Shown: piece by piece, positions 51,866 to 63,844 of the stretch
Layout: the number at the start of each line of letters is the position of its first letter
How positions within the stretch are numbered: position 1 is the stretch's first letter
DNA from: Micropterix aruncella
Taxonomy: Eukaryota > Arthropoda > Insecta > Lepidoptera > Micropterigidae
DNA length: 64,000 bases
Direction: 5' to 3'
NCBI GenBank assembly: GCA_944548615.1
Contig: OX155950.1
Span: 30,287,691-30,351,690 of the forward strand
Made by a program: the position numbers and the translations under genes
The notes under the pieces: model-generated
Seen by the model: only the letters and a program-made list of their open reading frames with translations
What the model was told of the DNA's origin: nothing
Databases searched by the model: none

Positions 51866-53935
51866 TGGCTAATGATAGTCGACATCCGATAGGAGATGTC
51901 ACTTTAAGAAGAAGGTACTTATTATAGTAATATATATTAAAAACGTGAACCTTATTGAATATACTGTTTGTAACGCGAATAGATTTTACATCGATGGGAT
52001 CTAATAGATACCCCAACAGGAACACGCATAATTAAAGACCCATTCGTGCATTAAAAAAATATACGAATATTCAAATTTCTTAATACAAATACAATAACGG
52101 CATGCGACGAAAAATATGTCCGCCAGTGGGATTTAAATTTAATTTCACCATCAATCACCCTTCTGTCATGAACGGCCGTCCGCGGCGTCGAGATCACTTT
52201 TCGGCCTGAAACTCACCGTTTACGCGATTTTAATTAGGATTTACGTAGCGTGTGATTGCGCACTGGCCATTTTGTGCCGCCCCCGCCAGATTCATTTCAA
52301 TATTTTTTTCCCGTACGAGAATTAAATACGGAATGTTCAGTTTCGTAAAAAAAAATCGTCGAATTTGCGATGTTGGTAGACTGTATATGAGTTAGTACAC
52401 TTTTAAACGCGAGAGGAGAGGACGATTCTCAAATTAAACAAGACAAACTAAACAAAAACATCGAAAAAAATGAATCTTTGTAATCTGAAGTTTTTTTTTG
52501 GATATTGGGCTTAAATTCAAAGTATGTGCCTTTTCATGTTTTCCTTAAACATGTTTTTAGAGAAAAAAAACAGCAAAATAGATAAAACCGAAAAAGACGG
52601 AGAAATCCGTGCAAATTTAAAGCCGCAAAGAACCAACTGAGTGGTACTTCCCGACACCTCGCGGATTTTAGCTCTACACTTATAGCGTGTTTGTGATGCA
52701 GTACAACTAGTGTTTCGATCAACGAGCGATTTCGATCAACACAATACTAGAAATTTATTTGACCTACATCTAAATCAACACCGGCTTAGCAAAAGTGCAC
52801 AACAGTTTCCTTCACCAAAGCCTCTGTTATTATAATAAGGTGCCAATGCATATCTGAAGCCTTGGAGAGAACCAATTCAAACAATAATATTTAATGGCTT
52901 AGTCAAGAATCCAGTATATGACTTGAGAGATTTGGATAATGATGAATTTATATTCCAATAGTATCATATTGTAAAATTCCTGATAATTTACATTTGCATA
53001 AGAGGGTATTTTTTATGGAAGACTATTTTTCAATTAAAGATTTTGACGATTGCTAGATTTGACCATTAATTTAAATTTTGGCATTTTTAATACACGATTT
53101 TGTATTTTGATGACTATCACGTTATTACTTAGATAATTATTGCTAGATACATTGTGCTCTTTATTGATCGTCAATTTTCACTGTTAGATTTTTTAAAATA
53201 ACTATCAATGATTTTTAAACCAATTATAAATTAATTACTATAAGTAATTTATATAGTCACAACTACCACGATATTTATTATTCCTCAATTAACTACATTA
53301 CTTAGAATATTATAATATTAGACGCATACGTTACACACACATAAGTTACACACCCTCACATCTCTGACAATATAGATTAATAATGCTAATAATAATATCA
53401 AAAACTCTATTGACCACAGCGGGTACAAATTACTTATATGTATACAAAGGTGAATTAAAAACGTTATTTCAAATATGTAAACATTTTATTTCTAATTTCT
53501 AATAGGTAATTTTGTATTTGGATTTATTTTATAATTACTTTATACTACTTCTACTTTTCCATGAGTATTTTGATTTTTAATGATTATTTTGCTTGTTCTT
53601 TTTATTTTGCTACAGCAATTTCGTAGGCGTTTTGAGCTTATGAAACCAATGAAAGTAAGAAAATCTTTTCATAAAATTGCGTTTAATATTGCTATCATAT
53701 AAAATTGGTGTCTTTGTAGGTTTTTTTCTGATGCTGTGAGTTATCAATGATAAGAGCCCCACTTTATGATATGTTGTTTCCTCGGCGTCGTACATGCGGT
53801 AAGAGAAATGCAATTTCTAATATTTAAACCATTTAATTATCCCAAAAAGGAGTTAATATAAGAAATGGCTTACCAGTGATAACGTTAAGAGTGAATAATT
53901 TTACTAATTGTACATGATTATATATCGGTAGATTT
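51866..53935. other. Two kilobases of unassigned sequence
   Basis: 52100-52330 is near-balanced in base composition and unique (GAACGGCCGTCCGCGGCG, ATTTTAATTAGGATTTACG) and may be unique host DNA. 52740-53930 is AT-rich with no recognised feature. Confidence 0.35.
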
Positions 53936-54173
53936 GTATTGGTGGGGTAATTATCGTGTGAATTAAACCTTACGATCGTGAAAGACGCTCTTTTCTATAC
54001 AATGATATACTGCTGTATCTGAAAGATTCGTTTAAAAATGAAATTATATTTTCTTTGAATACCATTAGTCATGAGGCAATTCAACAGTTTTGCCAGTTAA
54101 ATAGCGTCAATTGAATCTCGGAATCAGAAATGTTCCTGGATTTAAATGTTACATGGTTCATCATCATGAGTCA
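53936..54173 (+). repeat. Dispersed repeat (inverted partner at 59675-59930)
   Basis: GTGGGGTAATTATC, GTGAATTAAA, TGAAAGACGCTCTTTTCTAT, GTCATGAGGCAATTCAA, ATCAGAAATGTT, AAATGTTACATGGTTCATCA and TGAGTCACTACA match the reverse complement of 59675-59930 in order, at perhaps 70 percent identity. It is followed immediately by the GCCTAGTTAGG motif at 54183, but the 59675 copy is not. Confidence 0.7.
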
Positions 54174-54182
54174 CTACATCTT

Positions 54183-54215
54183 CCCTGGAACAGGCGCTGC
54201 CTAGTTAGGAGTGAC
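54183..54215 (+). repeat. Conserved GCCTAGTTAGG element end, copy 5
   Basis: CCCTGGAACAGGCGCTGCCT then AGTTAGGAGTGACGC. Closest to copy 6 (58520). Confidence 0.7.
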
Positions 54216-55329
54216 GCAGAATCATAGTGTTGAAATAATTCTCATCTATTTTCTTGAAATAAAATGAAAAATTAAAGCCTGTGATTAGGCGATTCGAAAA
54301 TTCAGCGATTTATAGCAATTCACAGTTATGACGAATTATATTACGGTATTAAATATAATACAATATGAATGTAATTAAATTGAGACTCTACTGTTAAGAC
54401 CAAAATGTTGCACCAATGATAAGTTCTATTACAAGTTTTGTCAACAACGGCCATATCCTAATTGTGCTAATTGTTTGCTTCGGTTGATAACCGTTCCGCA
54501 TGTCTCGTGCAAATATTCAATAATTCGTGAACGGCAATCCCCCCCACCCCCTTTCCGCCCCTTGTCACCCGGTCGACTTGCCGGCCCGTCCGATTTTCGA
54601 CATGGCTCACCCGTGAATTCGCCAGATGTTGAAACGTACGTGAGCCAATATGGAAACATCATATCGCAGATCGAAAAATAATGGCCCGAGAGCTATTACG
54701 TACGTTTCTTTATGAGGCATCGCGGCACGTGACTGGAAATGAAGCCGTTTGGAGATGAAGACAGTTGCAGTGGGGAGGAGGGGTGGAACAATTTTGATAC
54801 GACTCAGCATTTATGGTACCTAAGTAAGACACGATTCATATCTGCGGCATCTTAGCACCTTATATGAGTTGTGCAATGCAATAATCTATTTATCCACAAA
54901 ATTGTGTTAAGTACACGTAGGTGATGCAATACATCAACTTTACTAGTAGAAAAAAAGATTTAACCCACAAATTCATTATAGTGCCTTTTAAAATAACAGT
55001 CAGCCCACAACAACTTAAAAGGATTATCTGAATTTTGCAAGAAAAGTTAACCAACATGAGTTTTTCAATAACTATTCAACCAACAGATACTTTCTTATTG
55101 TTCGTCTTTCTTTCTTTCTTACAAATTGTCTTGTTATTTGAACTGGAATGTAATGTAATAAACGCATAAAATTTGTGGTATTTTTTAGTATTAATCAATA
55201 TGTACAAGTATAAACTGGGATTTTGAAAAAAAACATAAACTGAAATAACTCAGGAACTATAAACTTAGTATTTAGATGATCTACATAGGTCAAATACATA
55301 TAAAATATTGCGTCTTCTATAATACATTA
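54216..55329. other. Unassigned sequence
   Basis: A C-rich patch (CCCCCCACCCCCTTTCCGCC) lies at 54540; the frames across it lack motifs. The rest is AT-rich. Confidence 0.35.
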
Positions 55330-55990
55330 AAAAATATATAACGAAGCACAAAGTAATAAAAAATTGGCTGTGTCACCCCAAGACTTTCCCGGCAAGCAGA
55401 CGACCCTCCTCCCCGGCGCCAAACCCCTCAAGCCCCCCCCCCCCCTAGAAACCCCCAACCGCCAATTACCCCCCCCCCCCCTCAACCCTCTACCACCTAA
55501 AAGGGATTGTGTCAAGTGAATACTATAGCAAAGTAGATATTTTGGTATTTTGGAGTATTTCCGTAGTATTAAAATGGTATTTTTCCAAAAATTTGGTAGT
55601 ATTTTCTTTAATATAGCGGACTTTAAATATTATTTGTGTCGCGTGTACACCAGATATTCCTAAAAGGCATCTGTGCACCGAATTTCGAGTCCCTAAGTTC
55701 AAAATTTCGAGATTGAAGCATGACTAGCGCGCCCTCTAGTGGATCGATTTCAACTACATTTCAACTCTTGCCATGACCAAATCGAGGAGGAATACACACA
55801 CACACACACACACAAAGCCAGAGAGACACACACAGGCAGACTTCAGACTGGAAATGGTCTTAATCGTTTCGGAGGGAGGGGGGGGGGGTGTCAAAATGTA
55901 TACATCCGCCTTTCAATCGATTTTTTTAAAAGCGCGTTCACAATACTTTACGTCCTCGTCGGTTGGTAGGCCGGTAAAGCAAAATGGGAA
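55330..55990 (-). repeat. Dispersed repeat with built-in microsatellite (copy 2, inverted)
   Basis: Reverse-complement counterpart of 545-1390, with TGTCACCCCAAGACTTTCCC, two C-rich runs (55430-55481), TTGTGTCAAGTGAATACTAT, TGACTAGCGCGCCCTCTAGT, a (CA)n/GA tract at 55785-55830 and AATGGTCTTAATCGTTTCGG. The G/C tract is shorter and the microsatellite differs in length. Confidence 0.75.
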
Positions 55991-57376
55991 ATTGGAATTT
56001 AACCGTTCTAAGAATACGAATGTACGTGATACGCCCGCTACACGCTGATACGCCCGAACGCAATAAGCCGTATCACGAACGTTCAAGTACAAACGAAAGA
56101 AAAGAAAAGAAAAAAAACCGAAAGCCTCAAAGCGTACGTGATACGTCAAATTTTTCCTACGATTCTAAATACAAACAAGGGTCATAAATGGGTCTATTGT
56201 GTAAAAAAAACTGGTATTGTAAACAAGTATTGTTATTAAGAAATCTAATGACAAAAACTTAACGATTGTTTACCAAGTTTTTAAATAGTTGTAACAGAAA
56301 TTCCTTTTTTTCGCGCTTGTTTCAATAATTATAAATAAAGGTTAGTTTTCAGAGTTTTCTATAACCTTTTCATGCCCCGAAACGTTGTTTATTGTTGCTT
56401 TTCCAAAATTCTCAAAATTTTCCTTGACAGCTGTCAGATGTCCATAACATCAGTGTTGCCGTTAATGAAATAACCTAATAAAAAAAATTACAACTAAATT
56501 AAAAAAAAAAATAAGTATTAAATTATAATTCTAATTAAAAAGAAAACACTACATAAAACTTTACTTTTATTAGAATTTTTGGGAATAAATCTACCATTTA
56601 TGCCATTATAGAGTAGAGACATTCGTGTTTTTGGTAATGGTGAGGTGGCAAGATGAGTTCCTTAGAGAGAAAAGTTTTTTAGGGAGAGAGCGAAAAACTA
56701 AAAGGGAATCACCCACTTTGAGTGCAGAATTAAAATATGTAGTGCAAATTACCATTAAACACAGGTGAATTTCGTTTCTTCTAATTTTTGTTCGAATGCT
56801 TTCGCGATCGCCATGATTCAGGTCGATTTTTTTTCATTTTGGTTCCAGTTTTTACTTGGGCACGCCGGTATAGGCCTCAAAAATATTGAGATTTCTCCTA
56901 ATCCATTTCGGATAGAGCCACCTGCCACTTATTTGTCGACCTGTCATCACAGACCACATTTTTATCGTTTAGTTTTTTCGGGTTTTTATAAAACCACATT
57001 CTTCTTATACCTGGATTGTTAAATTTTAAATGCCTCGGGCCAGAACGCGTATTCTCCATGTAACCGCCATAATCCACCGTGAGATAACCTAAAAATTGTA
57101 TTATGTTTAATATATGTAATTCTGCACTGAATTTTAATTGTTTTATTTGCGGAAATCCTACCTCTAGGCTAGATTATTAGAAAAGTGTTAAATAACCTCC
57201 CCCTGAGATTTTGTTCAGCTTTTATTCAGTTTTCTTGTAATTCTTTTTTACTTGTTGATTTGTTTTTTTTTTTAATTTAGTTTTCCACGATTTCCTTTAA
57301 AAACGGGGTGGCGCCTTGTCTAAAGTTGTCTTTCTTATATTCCTGTTACATAGTAATTCAAAGGTAGGGCGGTTAA
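55991..57376. other. Unassigned AT-rich sequence
   Basis: A small duplicated GTACGTGATACG(C/T)C motif occurs near 56019 and 56130. No recognised gene. Confidence 0.35.
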
Positions 57377-57779
57377 GGCTACTCTTTAAAATAGAGTAGT
57401 TTAAAAAATGCAGAAATTCTCTAATTCAGCAGGTTGGTCACATTTTAACGTAGAAAAGATATTCAAAAAATGTTGGCCATTCGCGCCAGCCCCGTCCATT
57501 GCAATTATACAATCAGGGTTGAGGAGAGACGACGCACAATATTCGGCCGGATACGGCTGCGCCACGGCCACACTTGCCGTTGACGTGGCTGTAATTGGCC
57601 GACGGCGCGTCGTGTCAGCACGGCTAAACTCGTTAACTCGAGCCCGGCTTAATTCGCCGTGCGAGCCCCGCAGCCGGACCCGCGCCCGACAGCTAAAAAT
57701 CATTTTATTTTATAAAGTCATGACATGTTTGGCCGAATCGGCCGAGAATAGCGCGGAAATCCACATGACATTTTAGAAC
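57377..57779. other. GC-rich unique block, no gene called
   Basis: 57480-57700 is strongly GC-rich (GGCCGGATACGGCTGCGCCACGG class words split by CpGs) with overlapping open frames on both strands. Neither frame has a known motif. It may be a unique conserved or promoter-like block. Confidence 0.35.
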
Positions 57780-58515
57780 GGGCATTTTTGAGCGTACGTT
57801 GCGACCAGTTATGATAACATGCCATAATAGTCTAGAGTAGAATGACAGTATTTATTAACCTTTTTTGATTACTTTAGACAGTTTTTGACACTATTATTTG
57901 GTTTTTTTTTAATAAGACTGTTTATATGACCTAACAATTTATTTATTTATTTAAATATCACAAATATTACATCGGTATTTTTAAGCGTACGTTGCGACCT
58001 GTTATGACTCATGACAATATGCCATAATAGTCCAAGATTTTTTTTGATTATTCTTTTGATTTCCAAAGAATCTTTTTTGATTATTTCAGACATTTTTGAC
58101 GCTATCATTTGTTTTTTCTTTCTTATTATTGACGGCTTTATGTAGTTTTTTATTTATTTTAACCGTTTATATGTAGTTGTTTTTATGTATGTATGATCCT
58201 AACATTTTAATAATTTATTTATTTATCACCAAAAATAGTTAGTATTTACATTAAACATTTGTATCGTTGACATTTTATGACGGGAATTTTTAGGCGTACT
58301 TAGCGACCTGTTATGACAGCATACTATAATAGTCTAAAACAGTGTTCATTAACCTTTTTTTATTATTTTGGTCATTTTTTGACATTATTATTAGGATATT
58401 TTTTTTTATATTTAAGGTTATGTTTCTTTATTTATTTTTACTCTTTATATGACCTGGTCCTAACAATTTATTTATTAAAAATAATAACATATTTAGTATT
58501 TACATTAAACATTTG
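57780..58515. repeat. Three degenerate tandem units of about 200-310 bp
   Basis: Units beginning near 57780, 57977 and 58287 share GGCATTTTT(G/A)AGCGTACGT, GCGACC(A/T)GTTATGA, (A/T)TGCCATAATAGTC, AACCTTTTTTGATTA and TTTTTGACACTATTATT. The last unit leads into the GCCTAGTTAGG motif. No coding content. Confidence 0.8.
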
Positions 58516-58519
58516 TGTC

Positions 58520-58551
58520 GCTCCTAACTAGGCGGAGCCTGTTTTAAGGAG
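58520..58551 (-). repeat. Conserved GCCTAGTTAGG element end, copy 6
   Basis: Minus strand CTCCTTAAAACAGGCTCCGC then CTAGTTAGGAGCG; the AGG...CCT context lets the core fold into a short stem. Confidence 0.7.
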
Positions 58552-58675
58552 ATTACCAATGCTAGTGGTTATAAAAATAAATATATTTCGGGATTAAATT
58601 AGTTAAAATATTAAACTTCAGTAGACAATAGTTTCTTTAAATTTTAAAATTCACGATTATTTGATGATATTCTAT

Positions 58676-58792
58676 TCAGTTTTAATACTGAACTCATTAG
58701 ATTTCTAATGAGATCTGATTCTAATAATTTACGATGATTTTAAATTATTTTCTTCAGTTTTGATACCAAACTCATTAGATTTTCTATTTGTC
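58676..58792. repeat. Short direct repeat TTCAGTTTTxATAC
   Basis: TTCAGTTTTAATACTGAACT and TTCAGTTTTGATACCAAACT, each followed by CATTAGATTT, lie at 58676 and 58756. The first copy ends in a small CTCATTAG/CTAATGAG hairpin. Confidence 0.75.
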
Positions 58793-58929
58793 TTTGAAAT
58801 AGGTGAGATACGCAAACTAGAACCATGAAAAAAGATTATATTTACTACCTGTTTTTTAGAGTATCTTGTATATTACTACCTATAGTAGGTATATTCTGAC
58901 ACATCTGAGAGCGGTAAATTCGATAATCG

Positions 58930-59030
58930 GATACGAATGTAATGTAATAATGTAATGTAATGCATTGTAAATGAAATGTAATGTAATGTAATAATGTAAT
59001 GTTATGGAGATGTAATGTAATGTAATATAC
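58930..59030. repeat. (AATGT)n pentanucleotide microsatellite
   Basis: Imperfect GTAATGTAATGTAATAATGT array over about 100 bp. Confidence 0.9.
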
Positions 59031-59674
59031 TTGGGGACCGGTGAAGATAAAAAATGTTAATAGTAACATGGCTTCAAATATTTCGTGAGGGGGTTATTTT
59101 TATTTGTGGAAAGATGGAGATTTGTAGTCATCGTATAGTAGTATAGTCATAGTATCAATTTTATATAGATCAATGTACAGATCAATAAGAAAATCAATTT
59201 GTATTTCCGCTGTTATCATTTTTACGGGAATTCGTGTCTTCAGGGCAGACCATAATGATTAAAGTATTGAACCAATGCCATTAAAATGTTTGCATCGGAA
59301 ACATTAAAAAATCTTGCGTATGAACGTTTCGGCATAGAATGCACATGTATTCAAAAAATTATGTATGCAAGGGCCAGGAGAGAATGATTGAGAACGTTAA
59401 AAAATTTCTATATATTCCGCCATTTTGTATGCTTAGTTATCCATTCAACATTCAACGAAGGCTCTACTAGGTCGAGTCATGCCTTAGTTGTATTCAATTT
59501 ACTTTTAGCATGAAAGATGCGTCTTTTTTTCACGTCTACTTGTATGCTAATGTAGAGATCCCATACTCACAAACGGCACAATGAATAGCCTGGAGTTAGC
59601 CATAAGCACCCCGAGATGTCCTGATGAACAGATTGAAGGTCGTCGAGGGTGGGTAGTTAGCTGGGGGAAGTTCT
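59031..59674. other. Unassigned sequence
   Basis: No gene or repeat recognised. Confidence 0.35.
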
Positions 59675-59930
59675 AATATTTGTAGTGACTCATGATTATG
59701 AACCATGTAACATTTAAATCAACAAACGTTTCTGATTTCGAGATTTAATTGATCTAATTTAACAGGCAATTTTGTCGAATTGCTTGACGACTAATATTAT
59801 TCAAAATAAAAATTTTTTTTGTCAAACGAGTCTCTCATGCGATGCAGTTTTAGAATTGCATAGAAAAGAATGTCTTTCGTAGTCATGAGTTTTAATTCAC
59901 CTGAAAATTACCCCACCAGTACTCCCGATA
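59675..59930 (-). repeat. Dispersed repeat (inverted partner of 53936-54173)
   Basis: TGTAGTGACTCATGATTATG, AACCATGTAACATTTAAATC at one end and TAATTCACCTGAAAATTACC at the other, complementary to 53936-54173. Confidence 0.7.
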
Positions 59931-60424
59931 TCAGGGAAAATCCCACATGTTTTCTCTTTGTCACATTTTCGTGTATTTGGAAACCCTCATAATACGCTTA
60001 TGACTATTTTAAAAAAAACCTACATAGAGTGTCCTGCGAGAAAGGTTTTGTTGCTATTTATTGTAGTTTCAATACACTAGGATCAGCGAGGGAGTCAAAT
60101 TAAAAAAAAAACTGTGCCATTCCTTAAGTCACCATTCCTTAAGTATTTATCCTATAGTAAAAAGGAGCAATGCCTTATTAAAAGCATTTTTTTTTAATTT
60201 CTTAAAAGTAGTTTTAGAGATACATACCTGCGAAAAACTAAAGAAAAGAACATTTCAATCCACTCCTCAACCTCCCATGTTCTACCCCCGCCTCGGAGAA
60301 GTTCAGTATGTTCATAAGGATATCTTGAGGAATAACTGTACCGATTCTCAAAACTACGTGAATTATTTGGGCTGATTGTCCATCAATTCAGCTACCAGAT
60401 CAATCAATCAATGGGAGCTAACGG
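59931..60424. other. Unassigned sequence
   Basis: ACCATTCCTTAAGT is repeated near 60117 and 60131. No gene. Confidence 0.35.
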
Positions 60425-61083
60425 GCCCATGATGAGTTGGCCACGATGACCCATGTGTTCAGGGTCGGTCATACTCACGGGTCAACACCCATCCGACGGC
60501 CTCCACGCACGGGGTGCGAACCTGGGTAGGACTCTGGGGGGCGATCCCAGTTTCCCCCGGGAATCAAACCTCTGGCGCTCCTGGACTGTCTGCGCACCGT
60601 GCGGCGCAAGCCAATCGATTGTGCACTCCGACTAACAGTCGGGGGAGTCTGGAAACTGTATTGTTTCCTATAGAGCGGGGGTGGTTGCGTACCTTACGGC
60701 GACTGCTCTTGGAATGACTATTGGCCATCCGATCCCGGTTCAGAGCCGGGCAAAGGTCGCCTTGGTCCGCGATAGATTCGGTATACACCGTTTCACCGTT
60801 TCGTAAGGGAGAGGCCCGCGCAAGCGACCTCGAACTCGGAACCAATCGAGAGACCGGAGAAATCTGGTTACAATTGGAAGTAAGGGCGCGAGTTTCTCGA
60901 GCCGCCGGGAAGTAATTCCTGGCTTTCTCGCGGTAAGGAGTTGGTCTCTTACGGGTTGTGGCGTAGCTAGACGTCGAATTTGTTATGTCCAAAGTCTTCT
61001 ACGCTCACTCCAGGTCGATAGAACCACTAATCGTTAAAACGTCCTGTGGTGAAGGGCTCGCCTGTTGTAGTTGACAACTCAAT
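60425..61083 (+). repeat. LINE 3' UTR repeat, copy F (nearly full length)
   Basis: Starts near GATGAGTTGGCCACGATGAC and ends GTTAAAACGTCCTGTGGTGA, GTAGTTGACAACTC at 61083. It parallels copy E throughout, including GTGGTCCGC/GATAGATTCGGTATACACCG and GTAACGGAAG-type variants. No ORF portion precedes it. Confidence 0.9.
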
Positions 61084-61811
61084 ATGTCTATCAATTCAAT
61101 CCTGCACTGCTTTCAATCGTAAAACATTTATTTTGTTATCGTTTAGTCGCAAATTTATTTTCAGTCCGTACAGTGATCTCTGCCTATTCACAAGCTCTAT
61201 TGTCCGCGTCTCATCATTGTTGCAAAGTGGCTGCAGTTGCAACTATTTCACGTAGAATCTCCAGCTGATTGCAAGCCGGCATAGCAACCAGGTTGTACAA
61301 GTGGAATGTCGGCGATGTAAATCACTCTGGTTCCGCAATCAACTGTTTGAGTAGGAGAGGGGGGTTGGTCAGCTTAAGTAATTTAATGGGGTCGATTACA
61401 AATGTGGGTATCCATCCACCTTGCCTACCCCCGTGGTATCCCCCTCCCTTACCACCCACGCCGGTGGGTACTCCAGCGGGGGTCACATGTTGATTAAGCG
61501 TCTGTGCATGAAGGCTGGCTGGGTCAAATGCGTCATGTGCCTGTTTGCCTTGTATCGAGTGTCGACATTTGATTATGATCACCGAATCGATAGGCCATCC
61601 ATGCTAATGAATTGACCGACTGAAATTGACTACTAGCTTATCAAACGGCCTCTCACAGCCGATGCGATAATGAGCTAAAGATAATGAGTTTTCTTCTTCT
61701 TTATTACGCATCTTCTTTATTACATCTTGCATCAAATGACAAATTTTATCGATAATATTATTTGTAAATTCAGGGAAGTTTTTATATTGTACCCTCTGAG
61801 GGGTAGGCAAA
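61084..61811. other. Unassigned sequence
   Basis: A GC-rich patch with GTATCCCCCTCCCTTACC and CACGCCGGTGGGTACTCC lies at 61435-61480. Open frames on both strands there lack motifs. Confidence 0.35.
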
Positions 61812-62116
61812 GGGCTCGATTGCGTTTCTTCGTCAACTAAAATCGGATATTATTTTATGTGAACGAGACAGGGCAATACGTTAGAACGAAATGTGAAATG
61901 AACGGTTGTCACATTGTCGCATTAAAACCACCCATCATAAAGAATCTGAAACTAAGACCGGAAGGGAAAGTGTTCAAATTTATTTGGACGAATATAAGAT
62001 CGACAGGTAGTTTTTATCGACGATCGTTCGTTTCATATTCCGCTCTAACGTATTGCTCTGTCTCGTTCGCTTGGACTAATTTTAGTTTTAGTTCATAAAG
62101 AAACGCAATCGGGCCC
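61812..62116. mobile_element. MITE of the GGGC(T/C)CGATTGCG family, copy 3
   Basis: Left end GGGCTCGATTGCGTTTCTTC; right end complement GGGCCCGATTGCGTTTCTTT. TIRs of about 100 bp at roughly 75 percent identity include GAACGAGACAG and CAATACGTTAGA. Flanks AAA and TAT do not match, so no target duplication is seen. Confidence 0.78.
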
Positions 62117-62801
62117 TATGCGTACTTAAATTAATCTTTGATATATATTTTCCATCATGTTTGTACCGTACAAACAAATAATTATTTTTAATAAATGATA
62201 CTACTGATATTATTATGCATCTCTTACTGAGGAAATCAATTTTTATTCAAGTTTTTTTTTAATTTTCTAAGAATTCTGCATCTAGATAACCGGAATTAAA
62301 CCCCGCGCTTTCATCTAACCTGGTTTGATAGCGTAGTAAGTTAAGTTGCATCGGTTTCGGGAAATACGCGAACCGTACTGAATATAATATAATAATAGAG
62401 CTCAGCTTTAACATATTGAATTATGCATGACGCCTAACGTGAATTTAAGCTAACAGTCTGAGACGCGCCGGTACGGGAAAGTTTCACGGGTGGGTTTAGT
62501 TTTATGCGCACTCCTGGAAACACTTTATGATATGTATCCACATAAAATCATAGGTGGGCTACGCTTGAGGTGGTCTGAAAAGGAGGGTGCACATGGGAAC
62601 GATAGCGTTTGGGATCAAGTAGGGACGTGTAGAAATTCACATCATAGGTGCTATGTCTTTAGGATACTTTGTCTATTAGTGAGACTCTATTGTCTGTATG
62701 CCTGTATATCACCGTCGTTAATTTCGGCCCGTTTAACTATTTAAGCGATCAATATAGCAAAATCATAGAACTTGCATGCCCGTGACACGCACTGCGAACC
62801 A
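62117..62801. other. Unassigned sequence
   Basis: Moderate GC at 62460-62640; no recognised frame. Confidence 0.35.
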
Positions 62802-63532
62802 CAATAAAATACAAACGGAGCTGCCATGGAATTCACCGACCGGAGTCGGGCCCATCATATTACTATTTTTTTTTACACTTCTGGGGGGTGAGCAGTGGAT
62901 TCCGGACCTACGAACCGGCTGTGGTAGGTTTAGGACAGCTGTCTTGCCACATGTGAGCGTTCACCTTACCACCCATTCACTCCCCCTTCGAAGCCATAGA
63001 ATTTGAGATGCAGAAATCGCGGTTTTAGATATTTTTTATAGAAAGGAGATTATTATTTTCCTGGAGAGACCAAGATCTTTAAAAAGGTGAAACAAAGATT
63101 TAGCTGGCAGGCCACGAGCGCCTACTTCCACCGCGTGAAGGTGAACAGTGAAGCCGTTCCGGGTGACGGCATTTGCGGGGTCATGGTATTTATTTAATTT
63201 GTACTCGTGGTCTTTTGGGATATTTGATTCCCATTGAACAGTTAATTCTACGATAAGGACCATCTTCCGAGATAGAGAGTAAAGAGTTATATCTGGACGC
63301 AGGGCTGTGCATCCGAGACTTTCAGGGAATTTATACTGCTTAGAGACCGAATCGACCTCCATAATCCAATCTGAAGCTTTCTCGATTATTGAGAAAGGTT
63401 TTGCAGTGGGATGTTTTTTGCCTTTAGAGCCAACCCGCACAAACTGTATTGGGGGTTTGGAGGATACTGTGAAACCCTTTATTAAGTACAAAATACTGAC
63501 TTTTACGTCTGAATATGTTTGAAAATCTCTAG
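62802..63532 (-). pseudogene. LINE with ELTV-type C-terminal domain, copy 3 (longest)
   Basis: The minus-strand frame is open from about 63532 to an in-frame TAA near 63035, then coding continues KISKTAISASQILWLRRG to a stop. In order: YLIKGFTVSSKPPIQFVRVG, ASDWIMEVDSVSKQYKFPES, LGCTALRPDITLYSLS, VLIVELTVQWESNIPKDHEY, NGFTVHLHAVEVGARGLP, GLSRKIIISFL. The stop replaces a Glu codon present in copy 1. The 3' UTR runs to the shared terminus TTTGTATTTTATTGT at 62802. RPD ... ELTV suggests a PD-(D/E)xK-like nuclease fold as in LINEs with restriction-like endonucleases; this is inference. The reverse-transcriptase core is missing. Confidence 0.78.
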
Positions 63533-63844
63533 TCTAAATCTAATATTAACGAACAAGGGGTAAACGGGAATATGCACTCCCACAATACACGCAGACGTGA
63601 TGATGTTATCCTGCCCAAAGTACGCCTTGCGCAGACACAAAAGTCTTTTGGATATTTGAGCTCTAAGCTCTTTAACCAGCTACCACTCTCCACAAGAAAG
63701 ATGGAAACAAATTCGTTTAAAAGATTTATTAAACAAAAGCTGCAATCCATTCATGCTTTCTATAAGCTGGGTGATTTTTTTGAGCATGCCAATTCTTTCA
63801 AATGGGAATCTTTCAGATACCTCATTTTAGTTTTTATTGTTTAA
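63533..63844 (+). pseudogene. LINE ORF C-terminus, uninterrupted
   Basis: The + frame is open from 63533 and reads HSHNTRRRDDVILPKVRLAQ, SFGYLSSKLFNQLPLSTRK, NSFKRFIKQKL, then AFYKLGDFF, stop at 63842-63844. Y-x-T-R-x-x-x-D-(I)-x-L-P ... FN-x-LP ... FK-x-x-(I/L) is a classic C-terminus of CR1/jockey-like LINEs. About 100 codons remain without stops. It meets the oppositely oriented LINE at 63532 with no spacer. Confidence 0.82.

Noticed and set aside
57401..57776. Overlapping 100- and 122-codon frames on both strands
   Set aside because: GC-rich sequence keeps stops rare; no motif, start context or homology recognisable on either strand.
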